DNA of 13,193 nt from GCA-2688775 sp035288865 (GTDB lineage Archaea > Nanobdellota > Nanobdellia > Woesearchaeales > GW2011-AR4), in NCBI GenBank assembly GCA_035288865.1, contig DATDZA010000025.1, positions 1-13,193 on the forward strand. The letters run 5' to 3'. This document shows, piece by piece, positions 1 through 5,744 of this stretch. Both the position numbers and the translations under genes were made by a program. The notes below the pieces were generated by a model. It was given only the letters and a program-made list of their open reading frames with translations, had not been told where the DNA came from and searched no databases. Position 1 is the first letter of the stretch; each line of letters begins with the position of its first letter.

Positions 1-32
1 AAAAATCAAAAAAAAGAAAAAAATAAAATTCT
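1..32 (-). terminator. T-rich tract after the small zinc protein gene
   Basis: Read on the minus strand, the bases after the stop codon at 61-63 become a long T-rich stretch with runs of 7 to 8 T. Archaeal RNA polymerase commonly terminates at such U-rich tracts without a hairpin. No stem-loop is visible. The window ends here, so the tract may continue. Confidence 0.4.
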
Positions 33-60
33 AAGAAACTGTGAACCTAGTACTATAAAC

Positions 61-213
61 TTAGTATCTTGGTTTCTTCTTGCTGTAACAATCCCTGCAG
101 TAGACTGGGCGCCCTTCTTTCGGTGCAAACGGTACTTCCGCATCTGCTCCGCATTCCGAACACTTTATCTTATGCATAGCTCTGTTCTCAAAGCTTCCAT
201 ATCGCATAGCCAT
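61..213 (-). CDS. 50-aa zinc-binding protein, CxxC-x17-CxxC type
   Basis: A 50-residue protein starting MAMRYGSFENR. It has CSEC at residues 18-21, exactly 17 residues, then CRDC at 39-42, followed by a basic tail (SKKKPRY). Four cysteines in this spacing match the small CxxC-x17-CxxC zinc-ribbon-like family found in archaea and candidate-phylum bacteria. Its role is not established; nucleic-acid or ribosome association is often assumed but is only inference. The ATG at 213 has a modest GGAG Shine-Dalgarno at 224-227; a second ATG at 207 is possible. Unlike most genes here it appears to have a leader, because the nearest good TATA box (301-308) lies 87 nt upstream. It is divergent from the ORF at 374-739. 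A T-rich tract follows the stop. Confidence 0.8.
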   Translation of the reverse strand: MAMRYGSFENRAMHKIKCSECGADAEVPFAPKEGRPVYCRDCYSKKKPRY

Positions 214-254
214 AATTTATTCGCTCCATTACTTATTAGTTACACGAAATTCAC

Positions 255-272
255 TAGAAATAGCAATTTCTA
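255..272. repeat. 7-bp inverted repeat in the leader of the small zinc protein
   Basis: tagaaat, a 4-nt loop (agca), then atttcta form a perfect 7-bp stem. It would lie inside the predicted 5' leader of the 50-aa zinc protein (transcription from about 278, start codon at 213). It could be an RNA hairpin or a dyad operator between the divergent genes. It is AT-rich and short, so chance is possible. Confidence 0.35.
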
Positions 273-300
273 TGTACCAATGCATAGTAAGAATAAGTGG

Positions 301-308
301 TATATAAA
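301..308. promoter_or_regulatory. TATA box, probably for the minus-strand zinc protein gene
   Basis: The minus strand reads AAAACATTTATATACC, a BRE-like A-rich segment followed by TTTATATA. The same 14-base core (AAACATTTATATAC) occurs before the 127-aa ORF at 5600. With the usual 22-23 nt spacing, transcription would start near 278 and leave a leader of about 64 nt before the ATG at 213. The octamer can also be read as a TATA box on the plus strand, but the plus gene has a better placed element at 344-351. Confidence 0.5.
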
Positions 309-343
309 TGTTTTGGTCAGTTTGAATTTTTGTAGAACATAAA

Positions 344-351
344 TTTAAAAA
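344..351 (+). promoter_or_regulatory. TATA box for the 121-aa ORF
   Basis: TTTAAAAA preceded by a purine-rich GAACATAAA. It lies exactly 22 nt upstream of the ATG at 374, the same geometry as other genes here, which points to a leaderless transcript and supports that start. Confidence 0.5.
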
Positions 352-373
352 CCATAATTCATTAGCATGCAAT

Positions 374-739
374 ATGCCATTGCAAATTACTGGTGATGTG
401 CCCGTCGTTGGGATTGTTAGAGAAGTTGGAGAATCATGGCGCCAATTCAGAGAAATTGAAGGAGTAATTGCCAGTATTGAGCTAGAAAATGTGCAAAGTG
501 GCAATTCAAAACTCTTCATGCATGTCGCAGATGATGGAAAATATGCTTTGGTGCCAATAGAATGCAAAGTTATTGGCTATGTACCGGTAGTTCCAAGCGA
601 GCGTGATACTTTTAGATTGACAGAAGAAAAAGAGGGGCACCCGGGTTTTGTTACATTAACGAGAAAGGACCTTTTTACAAAGACTGAAGTAAAATTGTAT
701 TTTGAAACGCCGGAATATATGCGTGGAAAAATAAAATGA
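374..739 (+). CDS. unrecognised 121-aa protein
   Basis: I do not recognise this protein. It is 121 residues, soluble, has no signal peptide or membrane segment, and contains one cysteine. Alternating hydrophobic and polar stretches (PVVGIVREVG, VIASIELENV, CKVIGYVPVV, FVTLTRKDL, EVKLYFETPEY) suggest a mainly beta fold. There is no Shine-Dalgarno, but a TATA-like element lies 22 nt before the ATG, which favours a leaderless mRNA starting at 374. The upstream ATG at 367 is in another frame and stops within ten codons. The gene is convergent with the alpha/beta hydrolase gene, with only 7 nt between their stop codons. The balanced codon pattern supports coding. Confidence 0.65.
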   Translation: MPLQITGDVPVVGIVREVGESWRQFREIEGVIASIELENVQSGNSKLFMHVADDGKYALVPIECKVIGYVPVVPSERDTFRLTEEKEGHPGFVTLTRKDLFTKTEVKLYFETPEYMRGKIK

Positions 740-746
740 TTGAATT

Positions 747-1730
747 TTAATTCTTTTTTGTATCATTTACAATAAATACTGGATCCAATCCAACAATCCA
801 GTCAAGGCCATCAACCAGCCCCTGATACATGCTGTCGCAGTAACCGTGGTTACAAGCTGTATCATTGACAACAAGGAAGCCTTTGGGCTCCTGGGCAATG
901 GAAAATGAAGCCGCTGCCGAGCTTACAGGTATGTTCTTATCATTGTAATTATGCATCATGACTAGCTTTCGGGGTGCTATATCATCAATATAGTGATTCG
1001 CATCAATAGATTTTAGGAATTTATTAATTTCAGAATTATTTCCCTGCGGGAATCCTGAGCCTGCCGTGCTTATAACTAGTGTGCCTTCAACATTTTTATC
1101 GATTGCAGTGGCGATTATCGCAACTCTTCCGCCAAAACTCTCGCCTGCGATTATAACTCTATTTTTATCGATGAACGGCGCGCTCCGCAATAAGTCGAAT
1201 CCCCTTAAAGCATCAAACACCACCAAATGCTGCACGGGCTCTTCGGACTGCAAAAAGGTCGCATAATCCTCATCCAAGTTTGGAAAGTTACCGCCTGTTT
1301 CACCCACCCCCCTTGAGTCTATCGTCAAAACCGCCATCCCCAACTGCGAAATTTGCTCGGCAAGCGGAAGCTCGCTTTCTTTTGAAACGCCGGCGCCCGG
1401 CAAAAGAACAACGCCCGGCATGGCATTTACAGCCATTTTTGGCAACACTAAAAATCCATAAATGTTAGCCCCTCTGCTCTTAAAGATTATCTTGCTGACA
1501 GTTATAGATTCGTTTTCACTGTAATTTGACCTCGAGAATTCAACTGCCCCTCGATCTTCAGGATAGTACAAATAACCGTTTTTATCGACTGACCAAAACG
1601 GGCTAGCCTTAGCTGTTTGCTGTTCTAATGGCACTTGCTTATGTTTAAATGGATTTAAGTAAAAAACTGAAATAATTATTAAAATCAAAACAAGCACTCC
1701 TAAATATAAATGGGTTTTTTTTATTTTCAT
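747..1730 (-). CDS. membrane-anchored alpha/beta hydrolase
   Basis: A 327-residue protein with an N-terminal signal anchor (hydrophobic residues about 7-25, after a lysine-rich start) and an extracytoplasmic alpha/beta-hydrolase domain. The nucleophile elbow is GESFGG (Ser198), an oxyanion-type segment LLPGAG lies at about 109-114, DSRGVGETGG resembles the dienelactone-hydrolase/S9 peptidase group, and the probable acid and base are Asp264 (NYNDKNIP) and His295 (CNHGYC). The substrate is unknown; an esterase or acyl-peptidase role is inference. I take the ATG at 1730 because it overlaps the TGA of the upstream methyltransferase-kinase gene as ATGA; an in-frame ATG at 1739 would add three residues. 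The overlap implies translational coupling. Two nearby cysteines (CNHGYC) could form a disulphide outside the cell. Confidence 0.82.
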   Translation of the reverse strand: MKIKKTHLYLGVLVLILIIISVFYLNPFKHKQVPLEQQTAKASPFWSVDKNGYLYYPEDRGAVEFSRSNYSENESITVSKIIFKSRGANIYGFLVLPKMAVNAMPGVVLLPGAGVSKESELPLAEQISQLGMAVLTIDSRGVGETGGNFPNLDEDYATFLQSEEPVQHLVVFDALRGFDLLRSAPFIDKNRVIIAGESFGGRVAIIATAIDKNVEGTLVISTAGSGFPQGNNSEINKFLKSIDANHYIDDIAPRKLVMMHNYNDKNIPVSSAAASFSIAQEPKGFLVVNDTACNHGYCDSMYQGLVDGLDWIVGLDPVFIVNDTKKN

Positions 1731-2890
1731 AGTAAACAAATTATTTTTTTTAGATTTCCAGCAGACATGCGGCTCTTATAAATCTTTGCCAGCCCTATAA
1801 CTTTGTTTTTGTCCAGATTTATCCCTTTTTCAGACAGAAGAGCGGCTGCGTGCCCACCAGTCACAAACTGGCAGAACTGGGTCACATTTTTCGGGTCATT
1901 TGTGTAGCGCATCCTTTCAAAATCTATGAGATAGGGCTTATTTTGGGATATTATAACGTGCTTCAAAGGGTGATGCATTTCTTCTTTATCCACTTTCATT
2001 TTATCGAGCTTATGCATTTGAATAAAAACTTCTTTTATTAATTTTTTAATATTATTCTTATTTGACTTTTTTATGTAATCAATGATAAAATCGCCATCAA
2101 TAAACTCATAAACAAAATAATCCTTATTGGAATACAATAAGTTTGGGCCTATCCCGAATTTGTTTAATTTCTGAAGCCATTTTGATTCATTCTCAATTCT
2201 TCCAAATGCCATGCTTGAAGGATTCTTGGCTTTGATTACAACTTTTTTTGATTTATAATTTCCGGTGAACAAAAATCCGCGATGACCTTTTGCAAAATAT
2301 TTTATTTTTGTGATACCGTCATTTTCCAATTTTTTTAATAAATCATTTTTCATCAGCATATAAACATAAATATCTTCGAAGAAAATATGCAATTTTTCTA
2401 ATTCTTCGAAATCCAGCAAGTTGTTTTTTATGAATTCCTCGACTTTTTCTTTTTTTGTCAGCGAAGAAAATGACATCAAAATAATTCCGTTGGGATTTAG
2501 AAAATCGTTAACGTTGTATAGAAATTTTTCAATGACTTCGTATCCTTTTTTGCCACCTTCAAGCTCAATATCCAATAATTCATTTTGTTGCGGAAGGTAA
2601 GGCGGATTGAAAGAAATCGCGTCAAATTTTCCTTTCACTTTCGAAAACAATTCTGACTGCATGAATTTTATTTTTCTGTTTTTTATATTTTTTCTGCAAT
2701 AATCAATAACTTCTTTTTGAATATCAGTCGCCAGGACGGAATTTACGCTTGGATTTAAGGCTGCGGCAATAGCCTGTATACCGGATCCCGTGCCAACATC
2801 AAGAAATTTTCCTTTTGAATATTTCCTCACGTAGCGCTCAAGCAGAGTGCTGTCTTCCTGAGGGTCATAGACGGATTTGCAGTTTGGCAT
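1727..2890 (-). CDS. HemK/Mtq2-like methyltransferase fused to a COG2112-like Ser/Thr kinase
   Basis: A 387-aa two-domain protein. Residues 1 to about 180 are a class I SAM methyltransferase of the HemK/PrmC/Mtq2 group: the family-typical start SVYDPQEDSTLLE (6-18), the SAM loop DVGTGSGIQA (31-40), and NPPY (95-98), which in this family binds the amide of a glutamine or asparagine substrate. Archaeal relatives methylate release factor aRF1 and other proteins with Trm112. Residues about 185-387 resemble the archaeal predicted kinase family COG2112: AKGHRGFLF (200-208) in the nucleotide loop, VVIK with Lys220, a conserved Glu near 233-235, hinge YEFIDG (261-266), HHPLKHVI (306-313) in the catalytic loop and LIDFER with Asp323 for metal binding. 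The two families are normally separate genes. The reading frame is continuous through both, and the following hydrolase gene overlaps by 4 bp. Confidence 0.85.
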   Translation of the reverse strand: MPNCKSVYDPQEDSTLLERYVRKYSKGKFLDVGTGSGIQAIAAALNPSVNSVLATDIQKEVIDYCRKNIKNRKIKFMQSELFSKVKGKFDAISFNPPYLPQQNELLDIELEGGKKGYEVIEKFLYNVNDFLNPNGIILMSFSSLTKKEKVEEFIKNNLLDFEELEKLHIFFEDIYVYMLMKNDLLKKLENDGITKIKYFAKGHRGFLFTGNYKSKKVVIKAKNPSSMAFGRIENESKWLQKLNKFGIGPNLLYSNKDYFVYEFIDGDFIIDYIKKSNKNNIKKLIKEVFIQMHKLDKMKVDKEEMHHPLKHVIISQNKPYLIDFERMRYTNDPKNVTQFCQFVTGGHAAALLSEKGINLDKNKVIGLAKIYKSRMSAGNLKKIICLL

Positions 2891-2926
2891 AATTTATATT
2901 TGAATAATTATATGGACTCGTCGGGA

Positions 2927-3014
2927 CTTTCATCAACCTTTTGGAAAAAACTTGACTAAAACCGTGCAATGCTCGATTTGCAATTCCACGGAACTATAGG
3001 CACCACCAGGTTGC
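2927..3014 (-). other. tRNA-Ala intron 2 (T loop, position 59/60)
   Basis: An 88-nt intron. The T stem TCGGG/CCCGA forms the outer helix, TTCA (3020-3017) with TGAA (2932-2929) forms the central helix, and the bulges are AA|G (3016-3014) and AG|T (2928-2926). The inner helix is CAACC (3013-3009) with GGTTG (2938-2934), and one unpaired A (2933) makes the motif slightly relaxed. Removal leaves the loop TTCAAAT. The interior can form a CCGTG/CACGG hairpin (2991-2987 with 2966-2962). No ORF is present. Confidence 0.85.
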
Positions 3015-3053
3015 TTTGAACCCGAAGTCTTCGCCTTGCGAAGGCGACGTCAT

Positions 3054-3081
3054 CTTCCGCAACATTTGCCAAAAAAGTTGT
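3054..3081 (-). other. tRNA-Ala intron 1 (D loop, position 20/21)
   Basis: A 28-nt intron. The central 4-bp helix is TCCG (3087-3084) with CGGA (3059-3056). The 3-nt bulges are GC|A (3083-3081) and AG|A (3055-3053), each cut after the second base. The intron-side helix CAAC/GTTG (3080-3077 with 3063-3060) extends through TTT/AAA to a 5-nt loop. This is a canonical bulge-helix-bulge. Cutting there restores a normal D loop ending in A21. Confidence 0.85.
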
Positions 3082-3147
3082 GCCGGATTAGACCACGAGC
3101 CCACAAATACAGAGAATTCTGTTTTGTTTTTATTTTTATCTATTTGT

Positions 3148-3711
3148 TTATTTGTTTCTCTCAAACAACCCAACCAGCTCTGATTTTGCTAAAATATGAT
3201 TTTGCATCGCTGATTCAAGCTGTTTTTTAGTTGAGCCCTCCGGAATATTAAGTGTTATGTCCAAGGCATATAGCTTAAAAAAATACCTGTGAGTTCCGCT
3301 TGGGGGGCATGGGCCCTGATAATTATTTTTGCCGCCGCTGTTTTTACCCGCCGTGCCTTCCGGCTGAGAATTCTGTGCTATTTCCTTTGTTGAAGGATTA
3401 ACATTAAACACAATCCAATGGTCCCAAACTCCGACTGGGGCATCTGGATCATCAACAATCAGTACTAGGGATTTTGCATCTTCCGGAACATCAGTTATGC
3501 TTAACGGCGGATTTATATTGTCCCCGTCGCAGGTAAATTTAGAGGGAATCTCGGAATTGTGCTGAAATGCGGAACTTATAAGCTGCATATTGTTCACTTC
3601 ACTTTGCTGATTTATTATTTGATTTTCTTGTTTTTGCTGCTGAGCACATCCAATAATTAAAGGAATTAGGATAAAACAGAGCGATAATATCTTGTTTAAA
3701 ATATTCCCCAT
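3148..3711 (-). CDS. PEBP-family (YbhB/Raf-kinase-inhibitor-like) lipoprotein
   Basis: 187 residues. An N-terminal hydrophobic segment ends in the lipobox LIIGC (Cys22), followed by a Gln/Asn-rich linker to about residue 40, so the protein is probably lipid-anchored outside the cell. The rest is a complete phosphatidylethanolamine-binding-protein domain of the bacterial/archaeal YbhB type: FTCDGDNINPPL (59-70), DDPDAP (87-92), WDHWIVFNV (96-104) and GPCPPSGTHRYFF (133-145), which together build the anion-binding pocket. The ligand is unknown. A TTAAAATA element (3733-3740) lies 21 nt before the ATG, so the gene could be leaderless, with its promoter just downstream of the pyrF stop. The stop codon is 45 nt upstream of the split tRNA. 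Confidence 0.9.
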   Translation of the reverse strand: MGNILNKILSLCFILIPLIIGCAQQQKQENQIINQQSEVNNMQLISSAFQHNSEIPSKFTCDGDNINPPLSITDVPEDAKSLVLIVDDPDAPVGVWDHWIVFNVNPSTKEIAQNSQPEGTAGKNSGGKNNYQGPCPPSGTHRYFFKLYALDITLNIPEGSTKKQLESAMQNHILAKSELVGLFERNK

Positions 3712-3732
3712 TTATCATGAAAAAATAAAAGA

Positions 3733-3740
3733 TATTTTAA
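3733..3740 (-). promoter_or_regulatory. possible TATA box for the PEBP lipoprotein gene
   Basis: The minus strand reads TTTTAAAATATC between the pyrF stop and the PEBP start. The 21-nt distance to the ATG fits the leaderless geometry seen elsewhere, but the background is very AT-rich. Confidence 0.35.
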
Positions 3741-3743
3741 AAT

Positions 3744-4436
3744 TTATAAGCTTTTTGAAAATTCCTCGGCAGCCTTTTCCATGTTATCTGCTTCGTAAAT
3801 TGCCCTTCCAATGATTGCATGCCATGACTTCAATTTTTTTGCCAGTTCACTTATACTTCCACCTTGAGTTATTAATCCGGGAGAATAATAAACCGGGTCT
3901 TTAACTTTCTTCTTTATTATTTCGTCATATTCAAAACATTTTTCCGGCTTATTTCCAGGAATTACAAAATCTGTTACACCAAGAGAAGCTGCAATTTCAT
4001 AAATTCTTTTTGGGGCATCATCATCTACAAAACCATTATCATTTTTCAAATATCCTTTGTGAGTCATCTCGCCGCCAACAATAATTCGCATATTTGTCTG
4101 CTGGGCTGCTTGAATCCATGCAGTTTCGGTCTCAGGACCGGCTTGGGGAAAGATAATAACGGCATCAACTCCTTTGCAGGCCTGCATAAATTTTAATCCC
4201 ATATCCGGAATATCTGTTCCAGCTTTTTGATGGTCGTAAATAATCGGCAATTTTGTGTGTTTTCTAATTATTTTAACAACTTTTTTCATTCCGAATGGAA
4301 TCACTAATTCAAAGCCAATTTTGTAAGCGCCAATTCCTTTGACGGTGCACGTAGACTTGACTAATTTATCCAGTTTCTCCAGACTGTTAACATCACAGCT
4401 GGGAATAATTGATTTTTTCAGTTTTATTATTGGCAT
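3744..4436 (-). CDS. pyrF: orotidine 5'-phosphate decarboxylase (PyrF)
   Basis: 230 residues. It catalyses the last step of UMP synthesis, decarboxylation of OMP. Evidence for the OMPDC TIM barrel: an Asp after strand 1 (PSCDV, Asp15), YKIGFEL with Lys39, the catalytic segment YDHQKAGTDIP (67-77), the phosphate-loop signature SPGLITQGG (185-193) and the closing IIGRAIYEA (208-216). The usual catalytic array is D-x-K-x-x-D; here Asp68, Lys71 and Asp75 are spaced D-x2-K-x3-D, so this belongs to a variant subgroup or aligns with small shifts. It lies downstream of pyrE across a 71-nt AT-rich gap holding a weak TATA-like element (4460-4467, 23 nt before the ATG). It may be cotranscribed with pyrE or start its own mRNA. 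Confidence 0.9.
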   Translation of the reverse strand: MPIIKLKKSIIPSCDVNSLEKLDKLVKSTCTVKGIGAYKIGFELVIPFGMKKVVKIIRKHTKLPIIYDHQKAGTDIPDMGLKFMQACKGVDAVIIFPQAGPETETAWIQAAQQTNMRIIVGGEMTHKGYLKNDNGFVDDDAPKRIYEIAASLGVTDFVIPGNKPEKCFEYDEIIKKKVKDPVYYSPGLITQGGSISELAKKLKSWHAIIGRAIYEADNMEKAAEEFSKSL

Positions 4437-4507
4437 TTTCAGATAATTTTTTAATTCAAGATTTTAATTTAATTAAGTTTATTTATTGAATTTTAATAAT
4501 CTTAATA

Positions 4508-5131
4508 TTATAATTCAACCCACCCTTCAGGATTTTTCTTCCAGTCCATTATATGCACCAATTGGTCCCTTCCGATAAATTTTTTCTGGACTGCAGTTTT
4601 AATTAAATTTGTAAAGTTGGTCAGTGTATTTAATTTAACATTTGATTTTTCAAAATTGCTTTTTGATTTTTCCAGCTCGTAAGTAAAGATAGCAATGCAG
4701 TTTTCAACAATTCCTCCTTTTTCCCGGACTGCATTTATTGTATTCAAAGAGCTGCCACCGGTGCTTATCAAATCTTCGATGGCAACATAATTTTTGCCTT
4801 GCTCAATTACCCCTTCAGTTTTATTTTCCTTGCCATGGTCTTTTGATTCACTCCTGACAAAAATCATAGGCTTTTTCATTTTTTGCGCAATCCATGCTGC
4901 CCATGGAATGCCTGCGGTTGCAGTTCCAGCAAAACCGTCAACTGTTATTTTATTTTTTTTAATTAATTTTATGAAAGAATTAACAATAAACTCCCTTTCT
5001 CTCGGATAGCTCATCAAAAGCCTGTTGTCAGTATAAATGGGCGACAGTATGCCTGAAGCCCACCTAAAAGGCGGCTTGGTCCTCAGTATGACTGCATTGA
5101 GATTCAGCAAAATTTCCGAGACTCTATCCAT
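4508..5131 (-). CDS. pyrE: orotate phosphoribosyltransferase (PyrE)
   Basis: 207 residues. It transfers ribose phosphate from PRPP to orotate, giving OMP. It shows the family start pattern (RWASGILSPIYTDNRLL, 24-39), a flexible catalytic loop KDHGKENKTEG (97-107) and the PRPP-binding motif YVAIEDLISTGGSS (115-128). The frame is open for 27 more codons to an ATG at 5212. I choose 5131 because homologues begin there and because TTTTTATA (5155-5162) lies 23 nt upstream, so the longer form would start upstream of the promoter. Residues after about 150 run longer and more lysine/asparagine-rich than in compact homologues but end with an ordinary C-terminus. pyrF follows on the same strand. Confidence 0.92.
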   Translation of the reverse strand: MDRVSEILLNLNAVILRTKPPFRWASGILSPIYTDNRLLMSYPREREFIVNSFIKLIKKNKITVDGFAGTATAGIPWAAWIAQKMKKPMIFVRSESKDHGKENKTEGVIEQGKNYVAIEDLISTGGSSLNTINAVREKGGIVENCIAIFTYELEKSKSNFEKSNVKLNTLTNFTNLIKTAVQKKFIGRDQLVHIMDWKKNPEGWVEL

Positions 5132-5154
5132 GGGATTAGATAAATAAAAGGTAG

Positions 5155-5162
5155 TATAAAAA
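5155..5162 (-). promoter_or_regulatory. TATA box for pyrE(-pyrF)
   Basis: The minus strand reads GAAACTTTTTATACTACC, a BRE-like GAAAC followed by TTTTTATA. It is 23 nt upstream of the ATG at 5131, which implies a leaderless pyrE mRNA and fixes the start. Confidence 0.6.
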
Positions 5163-5216
5163 GTTTCGCAAAAAGTCAAAATATTTGATATTACTTGTTC
5201 GGAAGAAAGCAAAAAA

Positions 5217-5600
5217 TTATGGACATCTTAAATGGTAGTGGCTATAAAAATTCACTGGTAGCACCGCCCTAATTGATTTATCGTTCAACTTTGCCTGTAA
5301 CTGCGCTTGTGTTGGTGATATCCAAGCCATATTTAACAAAATATCATCATCAACAGACGCAAGAGTTTCTAAATCGACATGACCAACAGCAGCCACGGAA
5401 GTTTGACTCAATGGGTCATACATCCCTCCTCTTTCTTTCCCCAACGACCCAAATACAAGAACATCCCCTTTCAAACTAGATTTCAAATTAAATTTCGAAG
5501 CACTAATAAACTGCTCCCTATGACTCGGTTCGTGAACTGCCAATAAATAGTTACCGAGCTGTGAATCAAAATAAATTTGCCCCATATCAAAATTTGACAT
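5217..5600 (-). CDS. unrecognised 127-aa protein between pyrC and pyrE
   Basis: I do not recognise it. 127 residues, soluble, with a single cysteine near the end (HLRCP). Visible blocks are QIYFDSQLGNYLLAVHEPSH near the start, DVLVFGSLGKERGGMYDP in the middle and AVLPVNFYSHYHL at the end, suggesting a globular mixed fold. It has a very clear promoter (5624-5631) 23 nt before its ATG, so it is likely transcribed on its own as a leaderless mRNA even though it sits inside the pyr cluster. Its stop codon lies about 55 nt before the pyrE TATA box. Any connection to pyrimidine metabolism is by position only. Confidence 0.7.
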   Translation of the reverse strand: MSNFDMGQIYFDSQLGNYLLAVHEPSHREQFISASKFNLKSSLKGDVLVFGSLGKERGGMYDPLSQTSVAAVGHVDLETLASVDDDILLNMAWISPTQAQLQAKLNDKSIRAVLPVNFYSHYHLRCP

Positions 5601-5623
5601 ATATTATTGTTACTTTTAAGTAG

Positions 5624-5631
5624 TATATAAA
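5624..5631 (-). promoter_or_regulatory. TATA box for the 127-aa ORF
   Basis: The minus strand reads GGAAACATTTATATACTAC: a BRE-like GGAAAC, then TTTATATA. It is 23 nt before the ATG at 5600. It is one of the clearest archaeal core promoters in the window. Confidence 0.65.
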
Positions 5632-5684
5632 TGTTTCCATATATTTTCAGTTCTTGAGCGAGAATATGCTATTTTGTTTAAATG

Positions 5685-5710
5685 AAAATTAAGTTTACAT
5701 CCTTAATTTT
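5685..5710. repeat. 9-bp perfect inverted repeat downstream of pyrC
   Basis: aaaattaag, an 8-nt loop, then cttaatttt. It lies 35 nt after the pyrC stop codon and 54 nt before the TATA box of the 127-aa ORF, both on the minus strand. It could be an RNA stem that ends or stabilises the pyrC transcript, or a dyad operator for the next gene. The arms are AT-rich and no long T-run follows on the minus strand, so the terminator reading is tentative. Confidence 0.4.
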
Positions 5711-5744
5711 TAATCATTAACCAAACTCATAAACTAAGAAATAG

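Larger units (their letters stand above)
2913..3102 (-). tRNA. tRNA-Ala(CGC) with two introns
   Basis: Read on the minus strand. Exons 3102-3082, 3053-3015 and 2926-2913 join into a 74-nt tRNA. The acceptor GGGCTCG pairs with CGAGTCC, including the G3-U70 pair that marks alanine tRNAs; the discriminator is A73 (2913) and CCA is not encoded. The D arm has G10-C25, U11-A24, C12-G23 and a U13-U22 mismatch, with a canonical D loop AATCCGGCA. The anticodon stem TCGCC/GGCGA holds the loop TTCGCAA, anticodon CGC at 3040-3038. The variable loop AGACT gives the A15-U48 Levitt pair. The T stem TCGGG/CCCGA holds the loop TTCAAAT. Both junctions fold as bulge-helix-bulge motifs. Because the gene is broken in both the D and T loops, a standard scan could miss it. 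It may be cotranscribed with the methyltransferase-kinase gene, whose start codon is 22 nt downstream. Confidence 0.9.

Noticed and set aside
229..567. Minus-strand ORF of 112 codons
   Set aside because: It is antisense to the 121-aa ORF, which has a matching promoter and a more protein-like composition. The region also holds the leader of the small zinc protein.
2905..2912. ATATAATT just after the tRNA as the TATA box of the methyltransferase-kinase gene
   Set aside because: It is only about 15 nt from the ATG, shorter than the 22-23 nt seen elsewhere, so transcription would start inside the gene. Cotranscription with the tRNA is at least as likely.
2930..2936. TTGATGA as a box C of a C/D guide RNA in tRNA intron 2
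   Set aside because: It lacks the purine at the first position, there is no box D (CTGA) in the intron, and the bases are needed for the splice motif.
3036..3230. Plus-strand ORF of 64 codons over the intergenic region
   Set aside because: It runs antisense across the tRNA-Ala exons and the end of the PEBP gene, has low-complexity Phe/Ile-rich translation, and is explained as a shadow.
5132..5212. Longer PyrE starting at 5212
   Set aside because: The extra 27 residues are not in the family pattern and would span the TATA box that sits 23 nt before the ATG at 5131.
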